Source of the DNA: SVTX01 sp964629615
GTDB taxonomy: Bacteria; Bacillota; Clostridia; Oscillospirales; CAG-272
DNA length: 25,184 nucleotides
Assembly (NCBI GenBank): GCA_964629615.1
Contig: CAZVUD010000026.1
Location: 1 to 25,184 of the forward strand
Reading direction: 5' to 3'
Translations under genes and position numbers: made by a program
The notes under the pieces: generated by a model
Told to the model about the DNA's origin: nothing
Databases searched by the model: none
What the model saw: the letters and a program-made list of their open reading frames with translations, nothing else
Shown here: positions 16,001-24,212 of the stretch, one piece after another
How the letters are laid out: every line of letters begins with the position of its first letter
Numbering within the stretch: the first letter of the stretch is position 1

Positions 16001-16010
16001 NNNNNNNNNN
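16001..16010. other. Assembly gap (10 Ns)
   Basis: A fixed run of ten Ns marks a scaffold join of unknown true length. The left side ends exactly at the CC of a tRNA, so additional tRNA genes may be missing. Gene order across this point is less certain than elsewhere. Confidence 0.98.
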
Positions 16011-16064
16011 AAATTGGCAGCAGGAGCAGTAGAAAGTGAAAAGTGAAGAGTGAAAAGATAATGT

Positions 16065-16104
16065 AAGTGCTGTTGCAAAGCAAGCTTCGCAACAGCACTT
16101 TTTT
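16065..16104 (+). terminator. Terminator between the tRNA region and the UPF0210 gene
   Basis: AAGTGCTGTTGC (16065-16076) and GCAACAGCACTT (16089-16100) form a 12-bp stem with a 12-base loop; the plus strand continues in a run of six Ts. It ends plus-strand transcription coming from the tRNA or the gap, and may also serve the convergent UPF0210 gene. Upstream, 16030-16057 is a degenerate GTGAAAAG/GTGAAGAG repeat. Confidence 0.85.
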
Positions 16105-16107
16105 ATA

Positions 16108-17466
16108 TCAATTTTTAAGGCTGTGGATAGGCGCAGGTATTCTGCCGCCGCGCTTTATAAACTTAGACGGAGAATACATATTTATATCCATAACAGGGGC
16201 ACGTCCGAGCAATCCGCCGAAATTCACGCTCTCGCCTGCGCCCTTACCGTACGCAGGAATAACTCTGACCGCCGTGGTTTTTGTATTCACCACTCCAATC
16301 GCTATCTCGTCGGCAATAATGCCGCTGATAACATCCTCGGGCGTATCGCCGGGAACCGCTATCATGTCAAGACCGACAGAGCAGACCGCTGTCATAGCCT
16401 CAAGCTTTTCAAGCGTGAGCGCACCTCTCTCTACCGCGGCTATCATGCCTGCGTCCTCAGACACGGGAATGAAAGCTCCCGACAATCCTCCGACATGCGA
16501 CGAAGCCATAACTCCGCCCTTCTTCACCGCGTCATTAAGCATGGCAAGCGCGGCTGTAGTACCGTGTGCGCCGCAGGATTCAAGACCCATCTCCTCCAAT
16601 ATATATGCAACCGAATCACCCACAGCAGGCGTTGGAGCCAATGACAGATCCACTATACCGAAAGGCACGCCGAGAGCCTTAGCCGCATCGCTTGCGACCA
16701 GCTGACCCACACGCGTTATCTTGAAAGCAGTCTTTTTTATTACCTCTGCAAGTTCGGAAAGATCGCAGTCCCCTGCTCTCTTTATTGCCGCCGCAACAAC
16801 GCCGGGTCCGCTGACTCCGACATTTATCGCCGCCTCAGGCTCGCCGATTCCGCAAAATGCTCCTGCCATAAACGGATTATCCTCGGGCACATTTGCAAAT
16901 ACCACGAGCTTGGCGCATCCTATAGACTCGTTATCACGTGTCAGATATGCTGCGCGCTTGATGATCCTGCCCATGTTGGCAACAGCATCCATATTGATAC
17001 CTGCCTTCGTGCTTGCCACATTGACGGATGAGCATATATTCTTGGTGCTTGCAAGCACCTCGGGTATCACCGAGATCATGGCCTCAGCTCCCTGTGTCAT
17101 TCCCTTTTGAACGAGCGCGGAAAAGCCGCCGAGAAAATCTATGCCTATCGTGTCGGCTGCCCTTTGCAGTGACTCTGCTATCTTGATATAATCATCGGGC
17201 GAGCAGCGTCCGCCTATAAGTGAAACAGGCGTGACAGACACCCTCTTATTTACTATCGGTATTCCGTATTTTCTCTCAATATCCGAGCCTACCTTAACGA
17301 TATTTTCGGCAGTATGAGTTATCTTATCGTATATATTGTCGCAAAGCCTGCCCACATCGTCGCTCACGCAATCAAAAAGCGATATTCCCATTGTGATGGT
17401 ACGGATGTCAAGATTTTCCTCCCGTATCATCTGTATAGTTTCAAGTACATCCTGTGTGTTGATCAT
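16108..17466 (-). CDS. UPF0210 (PFL/DUF711) family protein
   Basis: This 452-residue soluble protein belongs to the UPF0210/DUF711 'PFL family', related in fold to pyruvate formate-lyase-like barrels; its reaction is not known to me. Recognisable stretches are VTPVSLIGGRCSPDDY, FLGGFSALVQKGMT, NVASTKAGINMDA, FCGIGEPEAAINVGVSGPGVV, SLAPTPAVGDSVAYILE and ESCGAHGTTAALAMLNDAVKKGG. The length is the usual one. The start has AGGGGG upstream and lies 12 bases after the ACT-domain gene, with which it forms a two-gene unit. No glycyl-radical motif that would support true PFL activity was recognised. Confidence 0.9.
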   Translation of the reverse strand: MINTQDVLETIQMIREENLDIRTITMGISLFDCVSDDVGRLCDNIYDKITHTAENIVKVGSDIERKYGIPIVNKRVSVTPVSLIGGRCSPDDYIKIAESLQRAADTIGIDFLGGFSALVQKGMTQGAEAMISVIPEVLASTKNICSSVNVASTKAGINMDAVANMGRIIKRAAYLTRDNESIGCAKLVVFANVPEDNPFMAGAFCGIGEPEAAINVGVSGPGVVAAAIKRAGDCDLSELAEVIKKTAFKITRVGQLVASDAAKALGVPFGIVDLSLAPTPAVGDSVAYILEEMGLESCGAHGTTAALAMLNDAVKKGGVMASSHVGGLSGAFIPVSEDAGMIAAVERGALTLEKLEAMTAVCSVGLDMIAVPGDTPEDVISGIIADEIAIGVVNTKTTAVRVIPAYGKGAGESVNFGGLLGRAPVMDINMYSPSKFIKRGGRIPAPIHSLKN

Positions 17467-17478
17467 GAATATTCCCCC

Positions 17479-17748
17479 TTATATGTGATGCATGGTGTTA
17501 AATATATCCTCGTGCATCGCATGGATATCCAGACCGCGATCCTTGCCAAGTGCCGTCAAAGCATCGGAAAACTGCGCAAAATCAACAAGAAGCTCGTCGA
17601 TCGACGCAAGCATTATCATTGCAAAATATTCGGACAGTACCGATTGAGTAATGTCAAGAATATTTGCGCCGTATTTCGCACATATCCCCGAAACATCCGC
17701 TATAATACCCACACTGTCTTTTCCCGTAACCGTAATGACTGCCTTCAT
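17479..17748 (-). CDS. UPF0237 ACT domain protein
   Basis: The 89-residue product is a single ACT domain, MKAVITVTGKDSVGIIADVS at the start followed by GANILDITQSVL. ACT domains bind amino acids or similar small ligands and often regulate a partner. It resembles the GcvR-like UPF0237 family, whose usual length is about 90 residues. A longer frame beginning 27 bases upstream adds non-conserved residues; the ATG at 17748 has GAGGA before it and is preferred. The UPF0210 gene follows directly. Side-by-side occurrence of these two families in Firmicutes suggests a sensor-enzyme pair, but the ligand is unknown. Confidence 0.9.
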   Translation of the reverse strand: MKAVITVTGKDSVGIIADVSGICAKYGANILDITQSVLSEYFAMIMLASIDELLVDFAQFSDALTALGKDRGLDIHAMHEDIFNTMHHI

Positions 17749-17813
17749 GCAATTCCTCGTTTCCCCGCACAGCATGCGGATTTTATTTTGCGCCGCCGCA
17801 ATTATATAAATGA

Positions 17814-17842
17814 ATTATATCACACATATATTTTGTTGTCAA
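17814..17842 (-). promoter_or_regulatory. Promoter of the UPF0237-UPF0210 unit
   Basis: On the minus strand, perfect TTGACA (17842-17837), a 17-base spacer and perfect TATAAT (17819-17814). It starts immediately after the U-run of the pilus operon terminator, separating the two units. Confidence 0.9.
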
Positions 17843-17843
17843 T

Positions 17844-17884
17844 AAAAAAAGCTCGCTCCAAAGAAAATAATCTTTGAAGCGAGC
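17844..17884 (-). terminator. Terminator of the pilus operon
   Basis: On the minus strand, arms 17884-17871 and 17864-17851 pair over 14 bases (GCTCGCTTCAAAGA with TCTTTGGAGCGAGC, one G-U pair) around a 6-base loop, followed by seven Us (17850-17844). This is a strong intrinsic terminator 31 bases after the pilB stop. Confidence 0.95.
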
Positions 17885-17914
17885 CATATTCTGACACATA
17901 CCGTAAATATATGT

Positions 17915-19600
17915 TTATTCTATCGACAGCGACATGAGCTCCTGCATGCTCGTAGAGCCGTTCAGCACGAGCTTTTGGCAGGAATCCCAAAGCGTGATCA
18001 TTCCGTTTTGCTTTGCCACCTCGCGGATAGAATCCATATTCTTATCGCGCGCGATGGTGTTACGGATATTCTCATTCATGTACATTATCTCATGCACCGC
18101 GATACGTCCCTTGTATCCCGTTCCGCCGCAGAATTGGCATCCCGAGGGCTTGTATATCTCCATGGGCTCGTCTATGCCGAGTATCTCCATTTCCTTTGCC
18201 GTTGTTTCAAATTTCTTTTTGCATTCAGGGCAGAGCTTTTTAACAAGTCTTTGGGCAATAACGCCGACCAAGGCATCCGACAAAAGGTAATCTGCAATAC
18301 CCATATCGTGCAGACGCGTAATAGCGCCGGGCGCATCATTCGTATGCAGGGTACTGAAAACAAGGTGTCCCGTGATGGCGGCTCTTACAGCGATCTCCGC
18401 CGTTTCCTCGTCACGCATCTCACCGATCATTATGATGTCAGGGTCCTGACGCAAAATGGAGCGCAGAGCCGTTGAAAAGGTCATGTTCGCCTTGATATTT
18501 ACCTGAGTCTGATTGACGCCTGTCATAATGTACTCAACAGGGTCCTCGACCGTAACTATGTTAACGTCCGCGGAATTTACCTCTTTTAGGAATGAATACA
18601 GCGTGGTCGACTTTCCGCATCCCGTAGGTCCTGTCAGAAGTATGATACCGTGAGGTCTTGAAAGCATTTTATCTATAAGCGTGTTCTCATACTCAGTAAA
18701 TCCGAGATCTGAACGTGTAAATCTAAAGGATGTCTTGTCAAGAACTCGAATAACGAACTTCTCACCAAACACGGTGGGCAGAGTTGAAACACGGAAGTCA
18801 AATTCCTTGCCGCCAATGACAAGATTAATACGTCCGTCCTGCGGAACTCTGCGTTCTGCAATATCAAGTCCTGCCATGATCTTAATTCTCGCGCATATAG
18901 CAGAATAGGAGTTTATCGGGAATTCCGCGCGCTCCTGCAGATCGCCGTCTATACGGTATCGCACCTTTACCACCTTTTCAAAGGGCTCGATATGTATATC
19001 ACTCGCCTGATAAGGTATAGCCTCCTTGATGATAGAGTCAACAAGGCGCACAGAGGGGTTGTTTATGGGGTCCTCGACCACATCGGTATCGGCGGCAGCC
19101 TTTTTCAGTGAGAACAGCTGTGCGTCGCCCTCCTTATTAAGGTCGTCAAGCGCCGCAGATGTGGATGCGACCGCCGCGATGGAATCGATATATCTTTCAA
19201 CCTGCACAGGAGATACGAGAACGTAATCCACAGGTGCAACTATCCTTGAGGATATGGCGGACATCGCAGAGCAATCCAGCGGCATGCCCGTTGCGATAAG
19301 CAAAGTACCGTCATTATTGTATTTTACGGGCACTATCTTGTGCGCCTTCATAAATTCAAACGAGAAAAGATCGACAAGGGATCTGTCTATATCCAGAATA
19401 TCTATCTGCGCATACGGCAAGCAGTAATATTCACCGACCGCCTCAAGCTCGTTTACATCGGTAGCATACTCTTTTCTGAGCATGTACTCCCTGACCGAAA
19501 CACCGAGCCTCTCGCAATCCTCAAGTATCCTCTCGGCATCGTCAGACTTGATAATGCCGTTATATACATAAAAACGTAACAGTTCCTTATTAATATTCAT
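17915..19600 (-). CDS. pilB: Type IV pilus assembly ATPase (PilB/GspE family)
   Basis: This cytoplasmic hexameric ATPase powers pilus subunit assembly. The 561-residue chain has an N-terminal MshEN/GspE-N domain (about 1-150), then the secretion-ATPase core: Walker A GPTGCGKST (324-332), Asp box VEDPVEY (351-357), Walker B DPDIIMIGEMRD (386-397) and His box TGHLVFSTLHTNDA (410-423). A zinc-binding CPEC (457-460) plus CQFC (488-491) pair marks PilB/GspE rather than the retraction ATPase PilT. It is the last gene of the operon, 18 bases after pilC. No pilT is present in the window. Confidence 0.94.
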   Translation of the reverse strand: MNINKELLRFYVYNGIIKSDDAERILEDCERLGVSVREYMLRKEYATDVNELEAVGEYYCLPYAQIDILDIDRSLVDLFSFEFMKAHKIVPVKYNNDGTLLIATGMPLDCSAMSAISSRIVAPVDYVLVSPVQVERYIDSIAAVASTSAALDDLNKEGDAQLFSLKKAAADTDVVEDPINNPSVRLVDSIIKEAIPYQASDIHIEPFEKVVKVRYRIDGDLQERAEFPINSYSAICARIKIMAGLDIAERRVPQDGRINLVIGGKEFDFRVSTLPTVFGEKFVIRVLDKTSFRFTRSDLGFTEYENTLIDKMLSRPHGIILLTGPTGCGKSTTLYSFLKEVNSADVNIVTVEDPVEYIMTGVNQTQVNIKANMTFSTALRSILRQDPDIIMIGEMRDEETAEIAVRAAITGHLVFSTLHTNDAPGAITRLHDMGIADYLLSDALVGVIAQRLVKKLCPECKKKFETTAKEMEILGIDEPMEIYKPSGCQFCGGTGYKGRIAVHEIMYMNENIRNTIARDKNMDSIREVAKQNGMITLWDSCQKLVLNGSTSMQELMSLSIE

Positions 19601-19618
19601 ATGTAAGCCTCCAAAAGA

Positions 19619-20830
19619 TCAACCAAGACCGTTCATAATAGTGAGCATTGGCGAATATACCGCGATAAAGAGCGTACCTATGACCGCGCCCATGATGCAA
19701 AGCATGATAGGCTGTATTTTTGATGTGAGCGAATTAAGTGAGGTCTCGACCTGCTCATCAAAGAATCCGCAGGAGCGTCCGAGCACGTCCTCGATCGACG
19801 CGGTCTTCTCACCTATCGCAAGCATCTGCAGCAGCAATTGCGGAAACAGATTCTGCTTTTGGAACGCGCTTGTAAGCGACACACCGTGGCGGATATCCTC
19901 TGCCGCATCGTTGAATTTTTCCTCAACATAGGTATTTCCGAGAATAATGGATATAGTGTCAAGCGAGGTTGCAAGGTCCATACCGCTGGCAAGCAGCAGG
20001 CTGAAGGTACGTGCGAAGCGCGACGTTATCATATTTATCTGCACTCTGCCGACAAAGGGGCACTTGATCTTAAACACGTCAAACGCGTGGCGTCCGACCT
20101 TGGTGCGCAAAAAGAGGATAACAGCACCCACGATAAGTATGACGGCAACGAGTGTAATTTGCCAATAAGCCACGATGAAATCCGACACATCGTATACTAT
20201 CTTTGTAATTCCCGTAGGATCCACCTCAAGCGATGAGAGCGTGTCCTTAAATGTCGGAACGACATAAGCCAGCATCAGAACGACGATAGCCACCGTCATC
20301 ACGGCAAGCATGGCAGGATAAGCCATCGCGCTTTTCGCCTTGCGCTTCATTGCCGCATCCGACTCGTAATAATCCGCAAGCGAGGAAAATATCATATCCA
20401 GCTTACCGCTCGCCTCACCGACATGCACCATGCTGCAAAAGAAGTCAGGAAACACCTTTTTCTGCTTGTCAAACGCCTCTGACAGCATAAAGCCGCCCTT
20501 AACGTCCTCATTTATGACCTGAAGAATGGATTTAAAATAGCTCGAATAGGGCTGTTGCCTTAAGCTTTCTATGCAGTTCAAAAGCGGAATGCCCGATGAT
20601 ATCATGATAGAGAACTGACGGCAAAACATGGTAAGCTCGGTCATCTTGACCTTTCCCGTTCCAAGAGTAAAGAACGCGGAGGGCGTGCCGCTCTTGTAGA
20701 GCTTTGAGGACACGAGATAGAGATTTTGCTTTGTCAGCTGTATGGCAAGATCCTTTTCATTTTCAGCAATGAAAAGTCCCTTGTACTTTTTCTTTTGCAG
20801 ATCCACCGCAACATATTTATATGTTGGCAT
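19619..20830 (-). CDS. pilC: Type IV pilus inner-membrane platform protein (PilC/GspF family)
   Basis: This polytopic membrane protein couples the assembly ATPase to growing pilin. The 403 residues start MPTYKYVAVD, as is usual, and contain two repeated T2SF domains (about 65-190 and 270-395) with hydrophobic segments near 165-185, 215-240 and 375-395. Motifs include FCRQFSIMISSGIPLLNCIESL and FARTFSLLLASGMDLATSLDTI. A GTG 12 bases upstream is possible, but the ATG at 20830 is preceded by GAGGTG and matches family starts. It lies between the peptidase gene and pilB. Confidence 0.93.
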   Translation of the reverse strand: MPTYKYVAVDLQKKKYKGLFIAENEKDLAIQLTKQNLYLVSSKLYKSGTPSAFFTLGTGKVKMTELTMFCRQFSIMISSGIPLLNCIESLRQQPYSSYFKSILQVINEDVKGGFMLSEAFDKQKKVFPDFFCSMVHVGEASGKLDMIFSSLADYYESDAAMKRKAKSAMAYPAMLAVMTVAIVVLMLAYVVPTFKDTLSSLEVDPTGITKIVYDVSDFIVAYWQITLVAVILIVGAVILFLRTKVGRHAFDVFKIKCPFVGRVQINMITSRFARTFSLLLASGMDLATSLDTISIILGNTYVEEKFNDAAEDIRHGVSLTSAFQKQNLFPQLLLQMLAIGEKTASIEDVLGRSCGFFDEQVETSLNSLTSKIQPIMLCIMGAVIGTLFIAVYSPMLTIMNGLG

Positions 20831-20848
20831 AAGCCACCTCACCTTTCA

Positions 20849-21631
20849 TTAAACATTTAATAGCGACAGATAAGCGTCTATTATCTGCGAGCCGAAAAAC
20901 AAAGCTGTCAGAAAGCCCACGCTGAGAAACGGAGCAAACGGAAATTCCCTGTCCTCGCCCGATCTTCCGCGCTTTGCGATAAGCATGATGATAGCGCAAG
21001 GAATTGTTGCAACAGCCACGCCCAGCAAAAGCCTTTCCCAGCCGAGCAAAAGCCCTGCCGCGCCTGCAAGCTTGACATCACCGCCGCCAAGTCCCTCTCT
21101 GCCGCACAGCTTCTCAAAGCCGAAGGAAACGAGATAAAACACAAGAAATCCCGCAACGCCGCCGATGACATGAGAAAGCAGACCAAAGCGAGCGTCAAAA
21201 AACATTGCGACAATGCCGAGGACTGCGACCATAAGCTGAAAGCGGTCAAATATGAGCCTGTGCTCCAGATCTATAAAAAATATGCAGATAAACACCGAGG
21301 AAGCCGCCATGGCTATCAGCATCATGACAAAGGAGCTTTTATAAAACATAAATACAGACAGGACCCAAAGCGCCATGTTTGCAAGCTCCACCGCAGTGTA
21401 TCTGAATGATATATGGCTCTTGCACTTGCGGCATTTGCCGCCGAGCGTGATATAGGATATAACGGGTATGTTGTCATACGGGCGGAGCATGTAGCCGCAG
21501 GATGTGCAATGCGACCCCGGCTTTGCAATGCTCATGCCGTTCGGAACGCGGTATATGACGACATTAAGAAAGCTGCCCACACACAAGCCTATCAGCGCGG
21601 CAAGTATATAGGTCGATACAAGATATACCAT
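20849..21631 (-). CDS. pilD: Prepilin peptidase (PilD/GspO family)
   Basis: This bifunctional membrane enzyme cleaves the prepilin leader after Gly and methylates the new N-terminal residue. The 260-residue protein has an N-terminal domain with a zinc-type CTSC (42-45) and CRKC (67-70) pair. It carries both catalytic aspartates of this aspartyl protease family: Asp121 in FFIDLEHR and Asp185 in GLGGGDVKL. Several hydrophobic helices span the rest. It should process the four prepilin-like proteins encoded upstream in the same operon. The start follows the PilM-like gene by 8 bases with AAGGTGG. Confidence 0.95.
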   Translation of the reverse strand: MVYLVSTYILAALIGLCVGSFLNVVIYRVPNGMSIAKPGSHCTSCGYMLRPYDNIPVISYITLGGKCRKCKSHISFRYTAVELANMALWVLSVFMFYKSSFVMMLIAMAASSVFICIFFIDLEHRLIFDRFQLMVAVLGIVAMFFDARFGLLSHVIGGVAGFLVFYLVSFGFEKLCGREGLGGGDVKLAGAAGLLLGWERLLLGVAVATIPCAIIMLIAKRGRSGEDREFPFAPFLSVGFLTALFFGSQIIDAYLSLLNV

Positions 21632-21639
21632 GATCCACC

Positions 21640-22776
21640 TTAGAACTTTCCGGCAGGGTTGATATTTTTGGGGAAGAAGCCGCCGTAAAGCTCAAGATTT
21701 GCTGTGATGAGCGTGTCAGCCTTGGACTCAAACAAAATAAACTCAATGCCGTTCTCCTCGCTCTCGCGATTTGCCTCTTCAAGCACAAAAGCGTGATCTG
21801 CAGGCATGTTGACGCAGATAAACTGCGGCTTTGCGATCTCGGTAAGCTTTGTGTTTGCATCTATGAGATCCAGCGCCCACTTTACAAAAACGCGGAAATT
21901 CTCGCATATGATTCCCTTGTCCGTGTCGGGCACGGGTCTTTGGTCCTCTGCAGGGATCGCTCTCGGCTCCTTTGGCACAAATACCTTTTCATATATCGCG
22001 AAATCTCCGAGAGCCTCCGCATCGCTCTGCATGATCGTGAGCTTTTCACCCTTTGCGCGCTCCTTGGCGTTTATAACGGCAAGCTCTGCAAAGGAGTGAT
22101 CAAATAACAGCTCCTCGCGGATAAGGCGCGGCTTTCTTAAGTATTTAAAGCCGAACGGCAGGCGGAAAAATCCGAGCACCCTGCTGTCGGTTGCAAAGAT
22201 AAACCTTGTATAGGTATCTCTCATGTCAAGGAAAAGATAGGGCGTGCCCTTAAGCCTCGGCATAAGGCTGACAGCGCCGCACAGCTCTGCATTTGAAGCA
22301 AATGTGAGCGTGTCTACAAGCATCTTGTTTTCCGAGCAAGCGGCATATATTTTGGATATAACAGTCTTCTGCGTTGCCGCAACAGAATATGTCGCGAACT
22401 GCTTGTTCTGAGCCGCAGGCTTTGTTATGATCCTGAGATCGGTATAGTTTTTGTAAAGCGCGCGCAGGGAGGCATCAAGTGACTTGGCAGTCTTGCCTAT
22501 TCCCTTGATCGTAGGCACCTTTACAGCGTCCGTTACCGTGGCGCAGTCGGGTATAACTACCGTAACACGTCTTATTCCCTCGCAGGGATTGTCGGCAACA
22601 TGCTTTTGGAGCGCGGACTTGAATTTTTCAAAAAAGTCATCAGAAAACAGCTCTCCGCTGAAGTTTTCGATGTGATGATGTATATCGCCCTCACCCTCTC
22701 CAAGCTTCGAATAGAAGTGAAACGCCTTCGCCTCGTCATCTATTTCAATTGTAGTGAAAAGATTTGTCTTTGCCAT
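21640..22776 (-). CDS. PilM-like actin-fold pilus assembly protein
   Basis: The 378-residue soluble protein looks like a divergent member of the PilM/FtsA actin-like ATPase group. Support comes from a phosphate-loop-like stretch near residue 185 (YLFLDMRDTYTRFIFATDSRVLGFFRLPFG), which resembles the PilM 'DIG...t.l.i...g.l.f.R.ip.G' pattern, and from the gene's place between minor pilin and peptidase genes. In classical pili PilM docks on the membrane via PilN, but no PilN or PilO gene is next to it, so its partner is unclear; the minor-pilin-like protein encoded upstream is one possibility. The sequence match is weak and rests partly on context. A GGAG site precedes the ATG. Confidence 0.65.
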   Translation of the reverse strand: MAKTNLFTTIEIDDEAKAFHFYSKLGEGEGDIHHHIENFSGELFSDDFFEKFKSALQKHVADNPCEGIRRVTVVIPDCATVTDAVKVPTIKGIGKTAKSLDASLRALYKNYTDLRIITKPAAQNKQFATYSVAATQKTVISKIYAACSENKMLVDTLTFASNAELCGAVSLMPRLKGTPYLFLDMRDTYTRFIFATDSRVLGFFRLPFGFKYLRKPRLIREELLFDHSFAELAVINAKERAKGEKLTIMQSDAEALGDFAIYEKVFVPKEPRAIPAEDQRPVPDTDKGIICENFRVFVKWALDLIDANTKLTEIAKPQFICVNMPADHAFVLEEANRESEENGIEFILFESKADTLITANLELYGGFFPKNINPAGKF

Positions 22777-22803
22777 AAAAAACTCCTATATACTGTATCA
22801 ATA

Positions 22804-23238
22804 TTATTTTTTGTCGGAAGAACCGTATGACCATTCCGTAACAGTTATATCGCCCGAGGACTCATGCACCTTAACGCAAAGCAAAACGGTCTTTACATCG
22901 TTTTTGTTGTAAACATAAAGCGTTGCGAACTCTGTGCCCGAGGACGCCTTGTAGAGATATTCAATACCGCTGTTTTCGCCCTCGCGTGTGCCCTTGAATT
23001 TGTCGGCATTTTTTGTGCTGTGCCCTTCGCTCTTTACAAATTTCACAAAAGCATTGCCGATATCGTCAAGATCCAGGCGGCTCTGCGTGTAGAGCTGATC
23101 CACGCGACCCTGTCGCGTTCTTATAACCACAAATGAGGACAGCAGCATGCTGAAAAGCGAAAGCACCATCATAAACATGATAGCCGACTCAAGCGCCGCG
23201 CCGCGGCGCGAGCGTATCTTATGAAGAAACATATTCAT
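22804..23238 (-). CDS. Minor pilin-like protein with atypical prepilin motif
   Basis: A 144-residue protein with a basic N-terminal leader ending RSRRG (Gly13), then AALESAIMFMMVLSLFSMLLSSF, a single hydrophobic helix, and a soluble C-terminal part of mixed strands. It resembles a class III signal peptide, but the Glu is at +4 after the presumed cut, not +5, and the +1 residue is Ala not Phe or Met. The start at 23238 has GGAGG at 8 bases and overlaps the end of the preceding gene by 20 bases; a start 21 bases upstream is possible. Its function may be as a PilX-like or pilus-tip component; this is inferred from place and topology. Confidence 0.75.
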   Translation of the reverse strand: MNMFLHKIRSRRGAALESAIMFMMVLSLFSMLLSSFVVIRTRQGRVDQLYTQSRLDLDDIGNAFVKFVKSEGHSTKNADKFKGTREGENSGIEYLYKASSGTEFATLYVYNKNDVKTVLLCVKVHESSGDITVTEWSYGSSDKK

Positions 23239-23644
23239 TGCAGTCTCCTCCTTTGTCAAAGGTCAGCGATACATATGTTTTTTCTTGTTTCTTGTCCTTT
23301 ACAGTAACTGTCATTTTCTCGCCGTCAAGCTCTATTTTAGCATAAAATGAAGATTCTTTGCTGTATTCCCAGCCGCTGTCGGTCTCTACAAATTTCAAAT
23401 ATTCATCTCCAAGTAAAAACTGTACGTTTTTAAGGAATGCATCCTTTACATCATCCCCGTCTGCCGCCTTGTAGCACTCATATATATTTTCAGCAAACCT
23501 GAGCGCCTCGGCTTCGTCTGCCGCTTTTTTTCTCGCGTTGACAGAGGAGAGTACAATGGTAAGCGTGGCTATGCTTACTATAACGATGGCTGAAAGAGCA
23601 ATTATCACTTCAACCAAGGAAAAACCCTTTTTGTTTCTTTTCAT
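23219..23644 (-). CDS. Minor type IV prepilin
   Basis: The 141-residue protein begins MKRNKKG, followed by FSLVEVIIALSAIVIVS, a class III prepilin signal with cleavage after Gly7 and Glu at +5, then a hydrophobic helix and a globular domain. The longer open frame upstream has no such motif; the ATG at 23644 is preceded by GGGAGAGGG and overlaps the previous gene's stop (ATGA). The C-terminal half is rich in Lys, Asp and Tyr. It is likely one of the minor subunits that prime pilus assembly. Confidence 0.88.
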   Translation of the reverse strand: MKRNKKGFSLVEVIIALSAIVIVSIATLTIVLSSVNARKKAADEAEALRFAENIYECYKAADGDDVKDAFLKNVQFLLGDEYLKFVETDSGWEYSKESSFYAKIELDGEKMTVTVKDKKQEKTYVSLTFDKGGDCNEYVSS

Positions 23645-24126
23645 GAGCCCTCTCCCCCTGTATATTTCTTTGCGGCAACAAGCGAATATATAAATACATC
23701 GTCTGTGCCGTCTACCGTGCATTTAATTATGCACTTATCATTCATTTCAAAAGTTATCTTATTTATTGTGTCATAGCTCTTAGTGTCAGAGCCGATAGTA
23801 AGACTTCCGCCCTCAAAGCTTATGGTCTTTACTTTCTTGCCGTCCTTGTCGCATATGGTGAGCGCGCCGTTGTATATATCAAAATAAGACTCGGATGTGT
23901 CTAAAAATGACAACTCCTTTATAAGCTTTTGCTTTACATCCGATAATTCCTCGGAATAATTGTAATCATGTGTCGCGCTCGAAACATATTTTCCGACAAG
24001 GGTGGAAAATGTAACTGTCATAACAGACAGTATAGCAAGAAGTGCGATAACGACAGAAAGCTCGACAAGGGTGAAACCACGCTTGCCTTGAATTCTTCTG
24101 TTATCGCACTTCAATGTTTTTTTCAT
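23641..24126 (-). CDS. Minor type IV prepilin
   Basis: The 161-residue protein has a 17-residue leader ending GKRG, then FTLVELSVVIALLAILSVMTV with Glu at +5, the standard prepilin motif and helix. The C-terminal domain includes SFLDTSESYFDIYNGALTICDKDGKK, compatible with a pseudopilin or minor pilin beta-rich head. The ATG at 24126 has AAGGA at 7 bases; an ATG 33 bases upstream is less likely since it would lengthen the leader past the terminator U-run. It is the first gene after the internal terminator. Confidence 0.88.
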   Translation of the reverse strand: MKKTLKCDNRRIQGKRGFTLVELSVVIALLAILSVMTVTFSTLVGKYVSSATHDYNYSEELSDVKQKLIKELSFLDTSESYFDIYNGALTICDKDGKKVKTISFEGGSLTIGSDTKSYDTINKITFEMNDKCIIKCTVDGTDDVFIYSLVAAKKYTGGEGS

Positions 24127-24142
24127 ATTTGTTTCCTTTTTG

Positions 24143-24191
24143 AAAAACGCGCAAGGCACCCCGCACCCGCAAGGAGTGCAGAGTGCCTGCG
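24143..24191 (-). terminator. Internal terminator after the major pilin gene
   Basis: On the minus strand, CGCAGGCACTCTGCAC (24191-24176) pairs with GTGCGGGGTGCCTTGCG (24166-24150) with one bulged base and two G-U pairs around a 9-base loop; after CG come five Us (24147-24143). It lies 22 bases after the pilin stop and just before the ribosome binding site of the next prepilin gene. It probably lets most transcripts end after pilin while some continue into the assembly genes. Confidence 0.85.
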
Positions 24192-24212
24192 ATTTAGTTT
24201 ATTTTATGTTGT

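Noticed and set aside
16030..16057. Degenerate GTGAAAAG/GTGAAGAG repeat as a mobile element end
   Set aside because: Too short and imperfect, without terminal inverted repeats or a transposase; noted only as low-complexity DNA by the gap.
16067..16705. 212-codon plus-strand frame opposite the UPF0210 gene
   Set aside because: It begins inside a terminator hairpin and mirrors the UPF0210 coding sequence; not a gene.
17915..19600. pilT retraction ATPase as alternative call
   Set aside because: The paired zinc cysteines and the N-terminal GspE-N domain fit an assembly ATPase (PilB/GspE), not PilT.
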